DNA of 64,000 bases from Anastrepha obliqua (taxonomy: Eukaryota > Arthropoda > Insecta > Diptera > Tephritidae), in NCBI RefSeq assembly GCF_027943255.1, contig NC_072897.1, positions 45,234,044 through 45,298,043 of the forward strand, written 5' to 3'. The notes under the pieces are model-generated. The model was not told the origin of the DNA. It saw only the letters and a program-made list of their open reading frames with translations, and ran no database searches. A program made the position numbers and the translations under genes. The number at the start of each line of letters is the position of its first letter. The stretch's first letter is position 1. This document shows positions 22,812 to 34,165 of the stretch, piece after piece.

Positions 22812-25024
22812 ATTGGGACGAAAGCATTCCTCAGTCATCACACTTTGCTTGGATTCAACTCTGTGCGAATTTGAATTTTGTGGAAAAAATGAGCTTCCCT
22901 CGTTTCGTTGGGCTGGATGCAGACAACATTCAAATACACGGATTTTGCGACGCCAGTATGGCAGCCTATGGAGCCTGCGCTTACGTTCAATCACAAATTG
23001 GCGGCGAAGTTCGCACATCTTTGCTCTGCTCCAAATCTCGCGTTGCACCATTGAAAACACTCTCAATTCCAAAATTAGAGCTGTGCGCTGCAATGTTGTT
23101 AGCCGAGTTGCTAAATTCTATCCAAACTTTAGGTCCTTTTAAGGGTGAATTCTTCTGCTGGTCAGACTCCACTATTACCCTATCGTGGGTAAGTAGTGTT
23201 GCCGCTAATTTTAATGTATTTGTCGCCAATCGGATAAGCAACATTCAAGAACTAACTCAAGGTATGTCGTGGAGGCATGTGCCAACCCAACTCAATCCAG
23301 CAGATATCTTATCAAAAGGGGCCTCTCCCAAGGAACTTGATGCAGCTACATTATGGAAGGAAGGACCATCATATTTGAAAGAGGATGAAGCCAAATTGCC
23401 TAAAATAAGGCAAGTAGACAACGCATTACTTGAAAGGAAGAAAACAATTTTGATCTTGACACCTAAAATCATCGACTATACAATTGACTGCAAACATATA
23501 CATAAATTTCGTTCTATGAGAAGGATCTACGCGTATGTGAATCGTTTTCTAAAAATTAAATCGAATATTCGCTGGGAATCGCCTCAACTAAGCCTCGAAG
23601 AAATTGAAGCAGGAACGCATTTGCTCCTTCGTATGGTGCAGAAAGCTGCCATGAGCCTCGACTACAACGAGCTGAGGGCTGGACGCGCAGTCAGCTCTTC
23701 AAGCAATCTTCGTTCGCTAAACCCATTTCTGGACGCGACCGGACTAATACGAGTTGGTGGACGTCTTCAGAATGCAGATCTTAGTTTCAATGCAAGGCAC
23801 CCCATCGTGCTACCCAAGCATCATCCACTAACAAATGGTATCATTAAATACTTTCATCAGAAGCTGCTTCATGCTGGTTCTCAAGCGCTGCTTGCAACAA
23901 TTCGCTTGCAGTATTGGCCTATTGGAGGAAGAAAAAGCGTGACCGCTGTACTCAACAAATGCTTGCGATGTTTTCGCGCAAAACCAATACTCATGAGGCA
24001 CATAATGGGTAATCTACCAGCCGAGCGAGTCCGGAGTCAACGCCCTTTCTACACCACTGGTGTAGATTTTTGCGGCCCGTTCAGCTACAAATCCGAAGTG
24101 CGAAACAGACCACCAACGAAATGCTACATCTGCGTCTTCATATGTTTCGCAACAAAGGCTACTCATTTGGAGCTAGTCAGAGATCTATCGACAAATTCAT
24201 TCTTGGCCTCATTAAAGCGATTTACTTGCTTGCGTGGGCAACCTAGGGTTATCTGGTCAGATAATGCTACCAATTTCGTTGGCGCAAAAAATGAATTGAA
24301 AGAGATTCGCGCGCTGTTTCTTAGTGAACAACATATTAGCGAAGTTCACAAACAATGTCTTGACGATGGAATTGATTGGCGTTTTATACCACCCCGATCC
24401 CCGCATTTTGGCGGTCTGTGGGAAGCTGCGGTCAAGACCGCAAAATATCACCTTCGCAGAGCCATTGGCTCTACGGTTCTCGGCTTTGAAGAGCTTCGGA
24501 CACTGGTGTGTCAAATTACTGCTATTATAAATTCAAGACCTCTCTGTCCAATTTCAGAAAGCCCAGACGACCTGGAAGTTTTGACTCCTGCTCACTTTCT
24601 TTCTGGTGGAGCACTCACAGCCATGGCAGAGCCCAACTTGCTTAGTATCGACTGCAATCGTTTAAGTCAGTGGCAGGAGACTTGTCGCATACAACAATCC
24701 TTTTGGAAATCTTGGAGCACTGCTTACTTAACGCAATTACAAGAGCGCGGAAAATGGCGTACGAAGACACCAAACATTCCACCTAATGCACTGGTTCTAA
24801 TTCAGGATGATAATCTTCCACCCATGAAGTGGCAAATGGGACGAGTTATCGAATTAATCAAGGGTAAAGATGATGTGGTTCGTGTTGCAGTCATCAAAAC
24901 TAGCACAGGTGTCACCCGGCGGGCAATCACAAAGCTATGCCTACTACCAGTAGAGGAAGTTGAAAACCCTCAAGGCTCTCAACGGGGGGAGCATGTCCAA
25001 GGGTTAACGCATACGTTCACCTAA
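22793..25024 (+). CDS. BEL/Pao Pol, second part: RNase H and integrase (743 codons)
   Basis: It continues the polyprotein after the 2 bp frameshift. The RNase H region shows FCDASMAAYGACAYV, LELCAAMLLAELL and WSDSTITLSW. The integrase has a zinc module (HHxx...KCLRCFRAK, about 23820-23990), and the catalytic triad is D in VDFCGPF (about 24065), D in WSDNATNF (about 24255) and E in FGGLWEAAVK (about 24415). It ends at 25024, inside the 3' LTR, as in many BEL elements. The start given is the first ATG of the frame, not a biological start. Confidence 0.9.
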   Translation: MWKEKLDWDESIPQSSHFAWIQLCANLNFVEKMSFPRFVGLDADNIQIHGFCDASMAAYGACAYVQSQIGGEVRTSLLCSKSRVAPLKTLSIPKLELCAAMLLAELLNSIQTLGPFKGEFFCWSDSTITLSWVSSVAANFNVFVANRISNIQELTQGMSWRHVPTQLNPADILSKGASPKELDAATLWKEGPSYLKEDEAKLPKIRQVDNALLERKKTILILTPKIIDYTIDCKHIHKFRSMRRIYAYVNRFLKIKSNIRWESPQLSLEEIEAGTHLLLRMVQKAAMSLDYNELRAGRAVSSSSNLRSLNPFLDATGLIRVGGRLQNADLSFNARHPIVLPKHHPLTNGIIKYFHQKLLHAGSQALLATIRLQYWPIGGRKSVTAVLNKCLRCFRAKPILMRHIMGNLPAERVRSQRPFYTTGVDFCGPFSYKSEVRNRPPTKCYICVFICFATKATHLELVRDLSTNSFLASLKRFTCLRGQPRVIWSDNATNFVGAKNELKEIRALFLSEQHISEVHKQCLDDGIDWRFIPPRSPHFGGLWEAAVKTAKYHLRRAIGSTVLGFEELRTLVCQITAIINSRPLCPISESPDDLEVLTPAHFLSGGALTAMAEPNLLSIDCNRLSQWQETCRIQQSFWKSWSTAYLTQLQERGKWRTKTPNIPPNALVLIQDDNLPPMKWQMGRVIELIKGKDDVVRVAVIKTSTGVTRRAITKLCLLPVEEVENPQGSQRGEHVQGLTHTFT
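24983..24993 (+). promoter_or_regulatory. BEL/Pao polypurine tract
   Basis: The purine run CGGGGGGAGCA lies directly before the 3' LTR, where plus-strand DNA synthesis is primed. Confidence 0.75.
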
Positions 25025-25377
25025 AGGTTGAAGGCGACCGCTATGTCTGCACATTGGAATTTGCCTTTGCATAACGTTATTGCAAATTTACTCATCTCGC
25101 TCAATTTTTCCCATTGCTTTTCTCGCTCACTCATGTATTGAAATTAGTTTTACCTACTTACTAAGCAAACCGATATGCGACAAATATGTAACAACAACTA
25201 ACTAACATGTAAAGTTCTAAGAACTAAAGAGAGTCTATGGGAATTGTATGTACACATATTGTATAAATTCAGTTATGCTTGAATAAATACGGCACTTGAA
25301 ATATTAGAGTAAAGGCGAGCAGTCGCGGCTTCGTTTTTATTGTTAACAGGTGGCAAAAAAGCTTGCCATCTTAAACA
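24994..25377 (+). mobile_element. BEL/Pao 3' LTR
   Basis: This 384 bp LTR runs from TGTCCAAGGG to TTAAACA and is followed by GTGTC (25378-25382), the second TSD copy. It is the uninterrupted reference for the MITE-bearing 5' LTR. Confidence 0.95.
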
Positions 25378-25552
25378 GTGTCTATGGGTTTATTTTTTGT
25401 GGTTAAGTGTATAGACTAATTATATTCCTGTACGGTTTTTAATAAAAGTTCTTGTTATTCTGGTTTGATTGCCTAAATGCCAATTTCATGATTTCAGAAA
25501 GTGTGCTATGAAATCTGTCCACTTATCGGATATTTGTGCTACTGTAAGGTGG

Positions 25553-25638
25553 TGTGCCATGAAAAGGCTCCTCATAAAAACCATTTGCCGTTTGGAGTCG
25601 GACCCACGTCACAAATAAGAGGAAGAGCTCGGCCAAGG
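25553..25638 (+). mobile_element. SINE fragment (internal deletion)
   Basis: TGCCATGAAAAGGCTCCTC through GAGCTCGGCCAA matches the body and tail start of the SINE at 18263. Its middle (ACTGTAGGTCCCTCC...) is deleted and the tRNA head is absent. The 170 bp before it (25383-25552) show nothing recognisable. Confidence 0.75.
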
Positions 25639-25699
25639 TGGTGGTGTATATATGTTAATGGACATTTGGTCTCTAAGTAAGGAACAGATTGAGGCAGAG

Positions 25700-27250
25700 T
25701 TATGAGATTTTTTCGTTGTTTCCTATTACGGGCATGCCACTTTTCACCAGGAAGTACAAGGTCCCGGCGTGGAACCTCCGAAGCTAGGCAACAACGAACT
25801 ACTTCTAAAAAATCATGCGAGGTACGTAGATTGCTGTGGAAGCACAATGTTGAGGAAAGGGTGAAAAAGGCCAGTAATGCGCTGTACGCATGTAAAAGAA
25901 TGCTGAGCGTTACCATGGGCCTATCATCCTCTCTGATGCATTGGTGCTACACGGCAATAGTTAGACCGATATTGCTGTATGGAACCTTAGTATGGTGGAC
26001 TGCGACAAGAAAACTAACATACTAAATGCCACTAGAAAGGATTCAGCGACTCGTTGCTCTGTGCATAACGGGAGCGATGAAAGCCACTCCAACGGCGGCG
26101 CTGGAAATGATACTCAGCATGCCATCTATTGATCTTATGGCGGAAAACCTGGCAGCGGAATCAGCGAGGAACGTAGTGGCTGTTGGACTATTCACCTGTA
26201 GAACCTTCAGGCATAGCTTAATAGGAAAGAGAAGTACAGGTTGCATAGACTACATGACTCCGTACTTTAATTGGGAGAGAAGGTTTCGTACTACAATTGA
26301 GGAGGAGGGATGGCACAAAGGCATGAAGACTGGACATAGAACTTTTCACATCTATACAGACGGCTCTAAAACTTTAGATGGAGTGGGAGCGGGCATTTAC
26401 TGCTTAAAGCTAGGGATAAGGCAGCTTATCAAGCTGCCAGACAACAGCAGTATTTTCCAAGCGGAAGTTTTTGCTGTGGGGAAAGCCGCGGAGCTAGCCT
26501 ACACAAGAACAAGGAACTCTACAATTTATATATACGTGGATAGTTAAGCAGCAATAAAAGCAATAAGCTCATATTTTATTAAGTCTAAAAATGTGCAACG
26601 GAGCAGGGAGGCCATAGAAAGGCTAGCCGCAAACAGTAGGCTGCATATCTATTGTGTACCTGGTCACAAAGGCATTACGGGGAACGAAATAATAGATGAG
26701 ATAGCAAAAAGTGCTGTTAGACTACCATTTGAACAAGAGAACGACATACAAAAACCGCTAAATACAATATACAATGAAATTGACGACTGTATGAAAAAAA
26801 CTAGTGGAAGGTAGGTGGACTAATTTGACCACATGCAAAAGAGCAAAAGTTATGTGTAGAACTAACGACAAAAAAAATGATTCAATTCGTACTTACGGTA
26901 TGCTAACAGGTCATAATCTATTGGCTGCACATGCGTACAAGATAGGGATTGCTAACACGGACAAATGCAGGAAATGCAGAGAAATGTTGAGGAAACTTTA
27001 GAACACATTCTGTGCGTTTGTCCGGCATTATTAATAACGCGTTTAAAATACCTGGGAGCCTCATTGTATGAGGGTCTGGAGGACGTCTCAAAAGCGGATC
27101 TCCCAGCTCTGCTTAAATTCGCCAAAAGCGCTGGCATCCTACATGATGTCTACTTTCAGTATTCATAGAGGTCGGTCTCCTTCTGGTATCGCTAGGGACC
27201 AAAAGGTCTATGAGAGGCTTATTGCCAACCAAGCTTACCTAAACTAACAT
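25700..27250 (+). pseudogene. LOA/I-group LINE, 5'-truncated ORF2 with RNase H
   Basis: Sense frames in order: RT thumb (KYKVPAWNLPKLG near 25755; VEERVKKASNALYACKRML; AIVRPILLYGTLVWW), stop at 26023-26025; RNase H at 26026-26547 (FHIYTDGSKTLDGVGAGIYC, FQAEVFAVGKAAEL, YVDS followed by TAA); an H-motif (VPGHKGITGNEIIDEIA, 26593-26814); and a C-terminal finger region (CRKC, EETLEHILCVCP) split by a frameshift near 27000. Endonuclease and RT core are absent. It is similar in layout to the LINE at 39916-44650. The end near 27250 is a TA-rich tract. Confidence 0.8.
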
Positions 27251-27254
27251 ATTA

Positions 27255-27739
27255 TTATATATATTTCTTATTCCGAAAGCTACCGAATAATACCCTCATT
27301 GTGTTCATAATGTGCTCCATTGCTCTAGAAGGTATCACTTTATTTTGGGCATATTTATAAAATTTATCAATTGTAGAAAGTAATTTTTTTTTTTTGGAAT
27401 ATATTGTATGTCTACATACATGAACTATTTCACATGGTGACCGCGGAATGCGGGTAGTTTTACTGGATGTCTGACATATTTTTGTGCATGATAAATTGAA
27501 CATTTTTACGAAATTTTTGAATTTTTGAACGAGAAGTAGAATTTTTGTTTTACTTCTTGACTATTTATAATAAGGATAATTTGTTCCTGTTCAGTTTCTG
27601 ATACGATCTCTTGAAGTCGAGTGTGCGTATACCGAATTTTAACGTGAGTAAAGTGGAGCCCGTTGACGAGTGCTGGGTATCTTTTAAATATGCCTATTAT
27701 GCCTTTGTAAAATAATTTTGTTTGGTAATAGTATGGTAT
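27255..27739. other. AT-rich spacer, nothing recognised
   Basis: This is low-complexity AT-rich sequence between a LINE end and a SINE. No frame or internal repeat I can support. Confidence 0.4.
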
Positions 27740-28005
27740 AATGGTATTGGTGCGTGATTACCATTCGGAATTCGGAGAGAAGGAATGCTCGAATCTCCGT
27801 GAAACACCAAAAAAGAAAAGTGTTTTCTAATAGCGGTCGCCTCTCGGCAGGCAATGGCGAATTTCCGAGTGTACTTCTGCCATGAAAAAGCTACTCATAA
27901 AAACCCATTTGCCGTTTGGAGTCGGCTTAAAGCTGTAGGTCCCTCCATTTATGGAACAACATCAAGACGCACACCACAAATAGGAGGAGGGCTCGACCAA
28001 ACACC
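27740..28005 (+). mobile_element. SINE copy, damaged head and missing tail
   Basis: GGTTGGTGCGTG-like head, B-box relic (GCTCGAATCTCC), body GGCAGGCAATGGCGAATTTC and GGAGTCGGCTTAAAGCTGT, ending at GGGCTCGACCAAACACC. The GCGCCAATTA terminus is gone; an inverted SINE head abuts directly at 28006. Confidence 0.8.
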
Positions 28006-28062
28006 GGCGTTCTCTCTGAATTCCGAATGGTATTCACGCACCAACCTATTCGACTATGGCGC
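28006..28062 (-). mobile_element. SINE head, inverted and cut before the B-box
   Basis: The complement reads CGCCATAGTCGAATAGGTTGGTG through GAATTCAGAGAGAACG, the tRNA-like head only. It stops just before TTGGTTCGAATC. The SINE head at 39793 stops at nearly the same base. Confidence 0.75.
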
Positions 28063-28083
28063 CTATGGCGCCTATACGATACA

Positions 28084-28491
28084 CTAGACAGGGCTAGTGT
28101 ACTGGGGCGGCAGCCCTTGGTCGGGAAAAACCCGAGTCATTCCGGTAACGTAGAACCGGCTGCCATGGGAATGCTTCCCCGTGAGACACGTGTAACATTG
28201 GCACAATTACGTTCTGATATTGTAGCAGGTTAAACTCCTACATATCCAGAATTGACCCCGACATACCAAACACATGTCCGGCATGTGAAGGTACCCCGCA
28301 CGACACTAACCACCTCTTCACATGCCCCCTCAAACCGACTCATCTAACCCCCCTCTCCCTCTGGACCCAACCTGTCGAAACAGCATGTTTCCTGGGCCTA
28401 CCCTTAGATGAGCTAGACGAAGACGACCGATGATATACTTAGACTGACAGGGCTACCTATGCTGTTAAAACAACAACAACAACTACGGCGC
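28084..28491 (+). pseudogene. Jockey-group LINE 3' end with (ACA)n tail
   Basis: Sense codons give RVTLAQLRS, then DIPNTCPACEGTPHDTNHLF and LGLPLDELDEDD, a C-terminal CxxC...HDTNHLF...C finger common in Jockey-group LINEs. The element ends with ACAACAACAACAAC, a typical (CAA)n tail. Everything upstream of the C-terminus is missing (5' truncation), and the frames are shifted. Confidence 0.7.
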
Positions 28492-28519
28492 CCACCCATG
28501 CATACCATTACCAAATTTT

Positions 28520-28940
28520 TTTTTTTGGAAAAGTTTCCGTTATGGTTTGGAGATGCATTTCAATGCACAGTGGACGCCAAAACAATATTTGAATATATAG
28601 AAAAGAAAACCTTAGTCGGCAGTGCTACGAGTACATGATTTGGTTTTATCCCTACGAATAAACCAAGTTTTAAATTTTACCAAGATCCATCCATAAGGAG
28701 CATAATGTGTAGATGTGGCTTCTCTATAATTAATATACGATGAATTTATAAATACACCGGCCTAGAGTCCCGACATAAACGTTACTGAAAATGTGTGGGC
28801 GTTTTTGAAGAAAAGAGTTTGGAGTTGTTTTTCGTGAAGTGAATGAAGTCGAAAATTGAATTTATTTTCCATGTCAAAAGTTATTCATGACAATCTGTAT
28901 ATTGATTTGATTGTTTTTTTTTTTAATTAATACCTGTAGA
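28520..28940 (+). pseudogene. Tc1-like transposase relic
   Basis: Codons near 28535 give VSVMVWRCIS, and near 28770-28830 give SPDINVTENVWAFLKKRVW, the Tc1 signature around the second and third catalytic residues (SPDLNPIENVW in typical members). The stretch between is frameshifted. TIRs were not found. Confidence 0.6.
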
Positions 28941-29410
28941 CTCCTCATCAAATTTGAGAAATTATGTATTAGCACTTATGGAAGGCTGCAAGGTATTTCT
29001 TGTCCTACAGGTTGTCTTTTAAACTCCAGCGCATATTCTTTAAATTTATCTCGGAAGTAATCTAGAGTGTATGACTCTGTGTATGACACTGAATATACAG
29101 TGGCAATGCAAAAATGCACAGACCTGGTTTTTATTACTTAAGGCAAAGGTAAGCAGTTAGGGACCCGTGAAGATTACAACTTTAGCGGATCCGTATAAGT
29201 ATTTTTTCAATGAAGTGAGGGTCCAAATTTACGCCAGCTTTTCTTTTTCATTTGCGCGGCGTACCATCGTCTTATTGAGTGGTCGGTATACATATGAAGG
29301 TAATGGGCTTGCCAGATTGCTCAAGGAAAACACCTAAAGCGTAGTTTGATGCATCTGTGTGAGACTCTTCTTTAAAATTTGGGTTGGTGTGTGTCTTGGT
29401 GCTGTTGCAC
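28941..29410. other. Spacer, nothing recognised
   Basis: About 470 bp of AT-rich sequence without a supported frame or repeat. Confidence 0.4.
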
Positions 29411-29467
29411 AAAATGGAGGGACCTACAGTTTCAAGCCGACTCCGAACGGCAGATATTTTTATGAGA
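29411..29467 (-). mobile_element. SINE body fragment
   Basis: ATGGAGGGACCTACAGTTTC and CCGACTCCGAACGGCAGATA are the complement of the SINE body (GAAACTGTAGGTCCCTCCAT). Head and tail are absent. Confidence 0.75.
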
Positions 29468-29474
29468 GAGATTT

Positions 29475-29745
29475 AGACTATAGTTTCCAATTATACTGTC
29501 AAAGGATTTTAGGGTGGGAAGCAGGAAATATTTAAGTCCCTTTAAATTGTTTGATAAGCTAGAATATATGGGCACGTCCGTAATATTATGAAAATTTGCA
29601 TTAGGATTGATGGCAGCTTGTACCATATTACGTCTTTCCTGTCTCATTTTGTCATTTACAAGTCCTGTTATTATATTAGTTAGTTGGTCCATTTTTAATG
29701 TACCAGTGAGAAAATGAGTTGATTGCGAGGATATGGCTAGCACAG
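29475..29745 (-). pseudogene. Gypsy-type Gag/protease fragment
   Basis: A minus frame encodes YFLLPTLKSFDSIIGN near its end. It resembles the protease C-terminal segment of the gypsy-type element at 10575-10615 (YVLPGLVSFDGIIGDDTL). The preceding part (MDQLTNIITGLVNDKMRQER) is not recognised. It is short, and the match rests on one motif. Confidence 0.45.
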
Positions 29746-29759
29746 GAGGTCAGATTAGG

Positions 29760-30170
29760 TTCTTGGGGTTTGCTAAAGCGGCAAGAGAAACTTAATTAAA
29801 AAGATAGAAGATCTACAGTTTGAAGTAAACGCCGTATGTAAACTTTGGGATCTCGATGTCGCTGCTAAAATTCCCGCTTTGGTTAGTGATATAAAAGCCA
29901 TTAGCAATAATTTCCATGTTTTGCAAGACAATATTTCTGCGAAATACTAAGGCTTGCAATAAGCTCCCTCGTGCTCCGTTGGTGCTAAGAACAAAAGACC
30001 AAAACGTAAACAGAAAAACACTGTTGTTGGCTGCAATGCAAACCGAGTACTGAATATAACATAATTAAAGCTACACAGTCAACGCTGAAAGCATTATTGA
30101 ATATGTACACAACCATGCAGCTATCGATAAGAGCGATCTTTCATGTTATATGTGCTAATAGGTGCTCACA
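29760..30170 (+). pseudogene. LINE ORF1 relic (N-terminal and middle part)
   Basis: Codons near 29800-29945 give KIEDLQFEVNAVCKLWDLDV and a DIKAISNNFHVLQDNI heptad-like stretch. Near 30090-30150, GAATATGTACACAACCATGCAGC.ATCGATAAGAGCGA repeats with few changes at 50494-50540, where it encodes EYVHNHAAIDKSDL. This suggests the same LINE ORF1 family, with a coiled-coil part followed by an RRM-like part. Several frame breaks. Confidence 0.5.
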
Positions 30171-31022
30171 TTCACCAACGTAAACGTACGCCCTTATCAG
30201 CTAACACGATGAAATTAAAGAGAGCCCCATGTAAATGAAAAATCACCACTCTTCCGTTCCGTAGCATTCAAGATTTTATCGTAAGATTTTGGAAATTTCC
30301 GTGGAATCGTGTTAACTGATTGTTCTCTCACCACACAGTGTTGCCGAATAGCACATTGGGAAATTATCTACAAAATAAGCTTAGAAAAATTTTAATTTTT
30401 TTTAAAACAACTTAAGAATAATGTTGAATAATGTTAATTATACATAAATGAACTATTTGCATTTGGTGGTTTTTATCTTTGGCATATTATGTATACAATG
30501 AAAAATTGTAACTGATAACGCGAATTTGTGTAATGCAAAAATATCAATGCCAACATTGTGCCGATACAACTATGTAGTAAAGAAAGGCGTTGACCATAAA
30601 GGACTGAAGATAGTTAATACATATACATATGTAGTTTAAGCTTGGTGTAGAGATCGTTAATGTATAGAAAAGTCTCAATGACGGAAACGTATGGAGTTTT
30701 GAGGGGTACTCGTTTTGCGCTCGTGGTTCACCACATACATATTTTTCACCAAAAGTTAACATAAATATATTCAACTAGTCAAATTAATCAGCAATTGAGT
30801 AAAATTCATTTGTAATATGTAAGAAGAAAGAATGCTAACGCTAAATATGCTACGTGTAATAGTGACTTAGAAAGAGCAAATCATCCAAAAATATATACTA
30901 TAGACCGACCCTCCATCTCTGTTACAACTTTGTTGATTTCCTTCAACCAAATCAAAGAGAATTGCTTCATTACCAGGCGCTCAGGAAGATGGCATATATA
31001 AATTCAAATATGTCAATTTATA
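30171..31022. other. AT-rich spacer, nothing recognised
   Basis: About 850 bp without a supported frame. Sequence is AT-rich and non-repetitive by eye. Confidence 0.4.
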
Positions 31023-31024
31023 TA

Positions 31025-31926
31025 AAGGGTGGTTAGATTTTAAAGGCCGATGTTGAATGTGAACCGCACCTAAACGTCATGCTTTTTCTGCATTTCATTT
31101 GACATTTTTTCAATTTCAGACTAACTCAATTTCATCTGTGGAAAGATATACAATCGAGCAACGCGTTAAAGTTATTCAGGCTTATTATGAAAACGGGCGT
31201 TCAAATCAAAATGCATATCGAAGAAAATCATCTTCAGTGATGAGGCACATTTTCACCTCAGTGGATTCGTCAATAAGCAGAATTGCCGCATTTGGGCGAA
31301 TGATAATCCAAGAGTGATTGCCGAAATACCTGGGTGACTGTTTGGTGCGGTTTATGGGCCGGCGGCATCATTGGGCCGTATTTTTTCCAAAATGAGGCCG
31401 GTCAGGCAGTTACTGTGAATAGTGTTCGCTGTCGTGAGATGATAACGAACTTTTTATGGCCCGAATTGGAAGATATGGAAGTGGACGATATGTGGTTTCA
31501 ACAGGACGGTGCCACTTATCACACAGCTAACGAAACAATGGCTCTTTTGCGCGAAAAATTGGATGGCCGAATAATCTCCCATCGCGGCGATGTCAATTGG
31601 CCGCCAAGATCATGTGATTTGACACCGTTGGACGTTTTTTTTTTTGCGTTATTTCAAAGAAAAGGTATACATCGATAAGCCAGCAACAATTCGAGAGCTA
31701 AAGGATGAGATAGTTCGGCACACTAACGGCATAGAACCTCAATTATGCCTCAGCGTCATTGAAAAATTGGACCATCGGATGGAGGTGTGCCGCCGAGGCC
31801 GATATTTTGTTCCATACGTAATTGAGCCATACCAATATTATCACAATAAAGAGAAGTGACAAGAATTTCCTAAAAAATTATATTTTATTCAAAATCAACA
31901 CCAGCCCTTGAAACTTAACCACCCTT
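31025..31926 (+). mobile_element. Mariner-family deletion derivative, copy 1 (902 bp)
   Basis: TIRs are AAGGGTGGTTAGATTTTAAAG and its inverted counterpart ending CTTAACCACCCTT; TA lies on both sides (31023-31024, 31927-31928). The transposase frame begins SVERYTIEQRVKVIQAYYENG, then jumps at NQNAYR/RK to IIFSDEAHFHLSGFVNKQNC (first catalytic D), continues to WFQQDGATYHTA (second D) and RSCDLTPLDVF (third D). The DNA-binding/linker region between is deleted, and the frame is broken in several places. The same deletion junction is seen in the copy at 40565-41323. Confidence 0.85.
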
Positions 31927-32035
31927 TACATAGGTGGTAGAATGCACTTGCCACAGATTATTATAGATCGATAAAAGTTCTCACGAAACCCAGCGCATAT
32001 TCAAAAATTATGAAGCGTTAACAAAATTGCTTCAC

Positions 32036-32890
32036 AATTTACTTTCACATCTTTTCAGGTCTTTACTATGAAGTAGTACACATTTTTTCCATCTCTCAGA
32101 CAATTTGTGGATGCCGCGCCAAAAAAATTGGCCGTCTTTGGCCGCAAAGCAATCATCCAGCCATTTTTTGGCTTCTTCGTGAGAATTGAAGCGCTGCTCG
32201 GAAAGTGCGTGGCCAATCGATGCAAACAAATGATAATCGGAAGGCGCCAAGTCTGGTGAGTAGGCCGCATGCATCAGCGGTTCCCAATCGTACGTCTCCA
32301 CCAATTCCCGGGTCGCTCTTGTTCGATGTGGCGGTGCATTGTCATCAAGAAAAACTAATTTGTGAGGCCGATCTGCATATTCTGGGCGTTTTCGGTGTAT
32401 AGCGCTGTTCAGATCTGCCAATTGTCGTTGGTAGCGTGCACCGTCAACTGTTTCATCTGGTTTTAATAGCTCGTATCAAATCATACCACGTTGATTCCAG
32501 AAAACACACGGCATTGCCTTGCGGCCGAAGCGATTTGGTTTGCCCGTGGTTTTTGGCTTGTAACCGGGCGGACCATACGATCGTTTACGCTTGGGATTGG
32601 AGAAATATACCCATTTTTCATCCCCCGTAACGATTCGATGCAAAAAGACTTCCTTTTGAACCAGGAGAGCAGCATTTCACGAGTGGTTTTTTGGTTATTA
32701 TCGGTGGCCGGCCACGGTCCTCGTTCTCCACGCTAAACTCACTACATCGTAATTTTTCAAACCACCTGAAGCACTGTGCTCTACTTAGAGCATGCATTTG
32801 ATGAGCTTGAGAAGCGTTTTTCTTCAATTGATAACAGAAAATCAACGATGTCCGCAAATCGTAGTTTGAAGGGACGAAATTCGACATTTT
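32036..32890 (-). pseudogene. Mauritiana-type mariner transposase, internally deleted
   Basis: On the minus strand the ATG at about 32888 opens MSNFVPSNYDLRTSLIFCYQ and CFRWFEKLRCSEF (first HTH). The sequence then jumps to the TGDEKWVYFSNPKRKRSYG region (first D, around 32600), FLDDNAPPHRTRA (second D, around 32350) and YSPDLAPSDYHLF (third D, around 32245), a DD34D arrangement. About 70 residues between HTH and catalytic core are missing and a TGA follows the GMI segment near 32475. TIRs were not defined. Confidence 0.8.
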
Positions 32891-33060
32891 TAAGAGCGAC
32901 CAAAATGCATTGTTGTATGAAAAGTAACAAACAATGAACTGAATATTGTTGACAGATGGCAGACGAAAAACAAACAATACATTTGGGAAGGTTTAAAAAT
33001 ACTCCTAGCTGAAAGTGTCATTTCATAGGTATCTACCGGTACATTATTATTCGATAAGTC

Positions 33061-33289
33061 AATTTTAATGTTCAAAGGGAAAAGTATGAAATAAATTTTA
33101 GAAATAAAGAATGCATATTAAGTAAATACGTAATATTATATTGGTTGAACAATTTTTGGCTTTGGTCCCTGTTGTTATGAACAGCGCTGTACAGCTCACA
33201 GATGCTTCAATATTAAATATTTGGTCACGTGAAGTAATCTACTAATTAACTATTTACGTACTATTAGAGATCATAAAATAATTGTTTCG
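33061..33289. other. Spacer, nothing recognised
   Basis: Short AT-rich interval between a mariner and an R1-group LINE. No motif seen. Confidence 0.4.
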
Positions 33290-34165
33290 AAACCATAAAA
33301 TGAATCAAAACGACGGAAGAGATTGGAGTTGCAACAAAAATAGCACCACGGGTGCACGAAGTAATTTTACCAACAACTATTGCAGATGGCAATAACGGCA
33401 GCGTTGAATTTATTAAAAAACCCGCAGCCAGCTCAAGGTTGGCATATTTGCCACCAGGCACGGAAAGAACCAGATCGCCATGCATGCAGCACTTTGGCTT
33501 AACGAAGGCGGTCGAAGAAATATATCGAGCCTTCGGCGATATAGTCAAAGAACTGGCTGAAATGAAGGAGCTTCCGAAGAGAAACATAAACCAGCCAATG
33601 CGGGATTTGGTCACGAATATAACGGATCTACGCAAAAAAATGGAGTGATCTATCGTTGCTCCGAAAAACCTGGCTTTAAGAGGGGCGCATGGAGCACCAT
33701 CCATTGTCCAAGACGGATGTACCCAAACTTCACCTCTTATTAAGCCTGCAGAATCTGCGCCAAAAAGGCCAATTGACAACGCCGCTGCAAGCAAAAGTCC
33801 TGTCAAAAGAAATAAGAATAACAGCGTCGAAGTCTTGAGAAATACGCCGGTTAAAATTACCGAGCATGCAGCAACCGAAAAATGGGAGACGGTTAAATCC
33901 AAGAAAGCCCGGAAGGATCTAACACAGAATACACTCAAATCAGGTGAGAAGGTGGAAAAGAACGACTCAAGAATAAATCGAAGACGGCAGAGGCCACCGC
34001 GAAAGGACGCGATTGTAGTAAAAAGCGTTGCTAAAATTCTGAAGCGAGTTAGGTCAGAAACAAATCTACAGGAGCTGAGTAACGACATACAAGGGGTCAA
34101 AAAACCTGCAAAGGAGAGTTACTGTTGGTGCTGGCAAAACCATCAGACCCAAATACCCTGAAAAT
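33290..34165 (+). pseudogene. R1-group LINE (copy D) ORF1 remnant
   Basis: Sense frames at 33352-33648 and 33835-34161 encode a basic, low-complexity protein with AEMKELPKRNINQPMRDLV and EKWETVKSKKARKDL segments, similar in style to the ORF1 at 3346-4047 (which has LPQRSINNHIRELLETI in the equivalent place). A stop at about 33646 and later stops break it. No zinc knuckles remain. Confidence 0.6.

Noticed and set aside
22795..23142. Overlapping plus-strand frame at the BEL frameshift
   Set aside because: It is an out-of-frame reading of the RNase H region.
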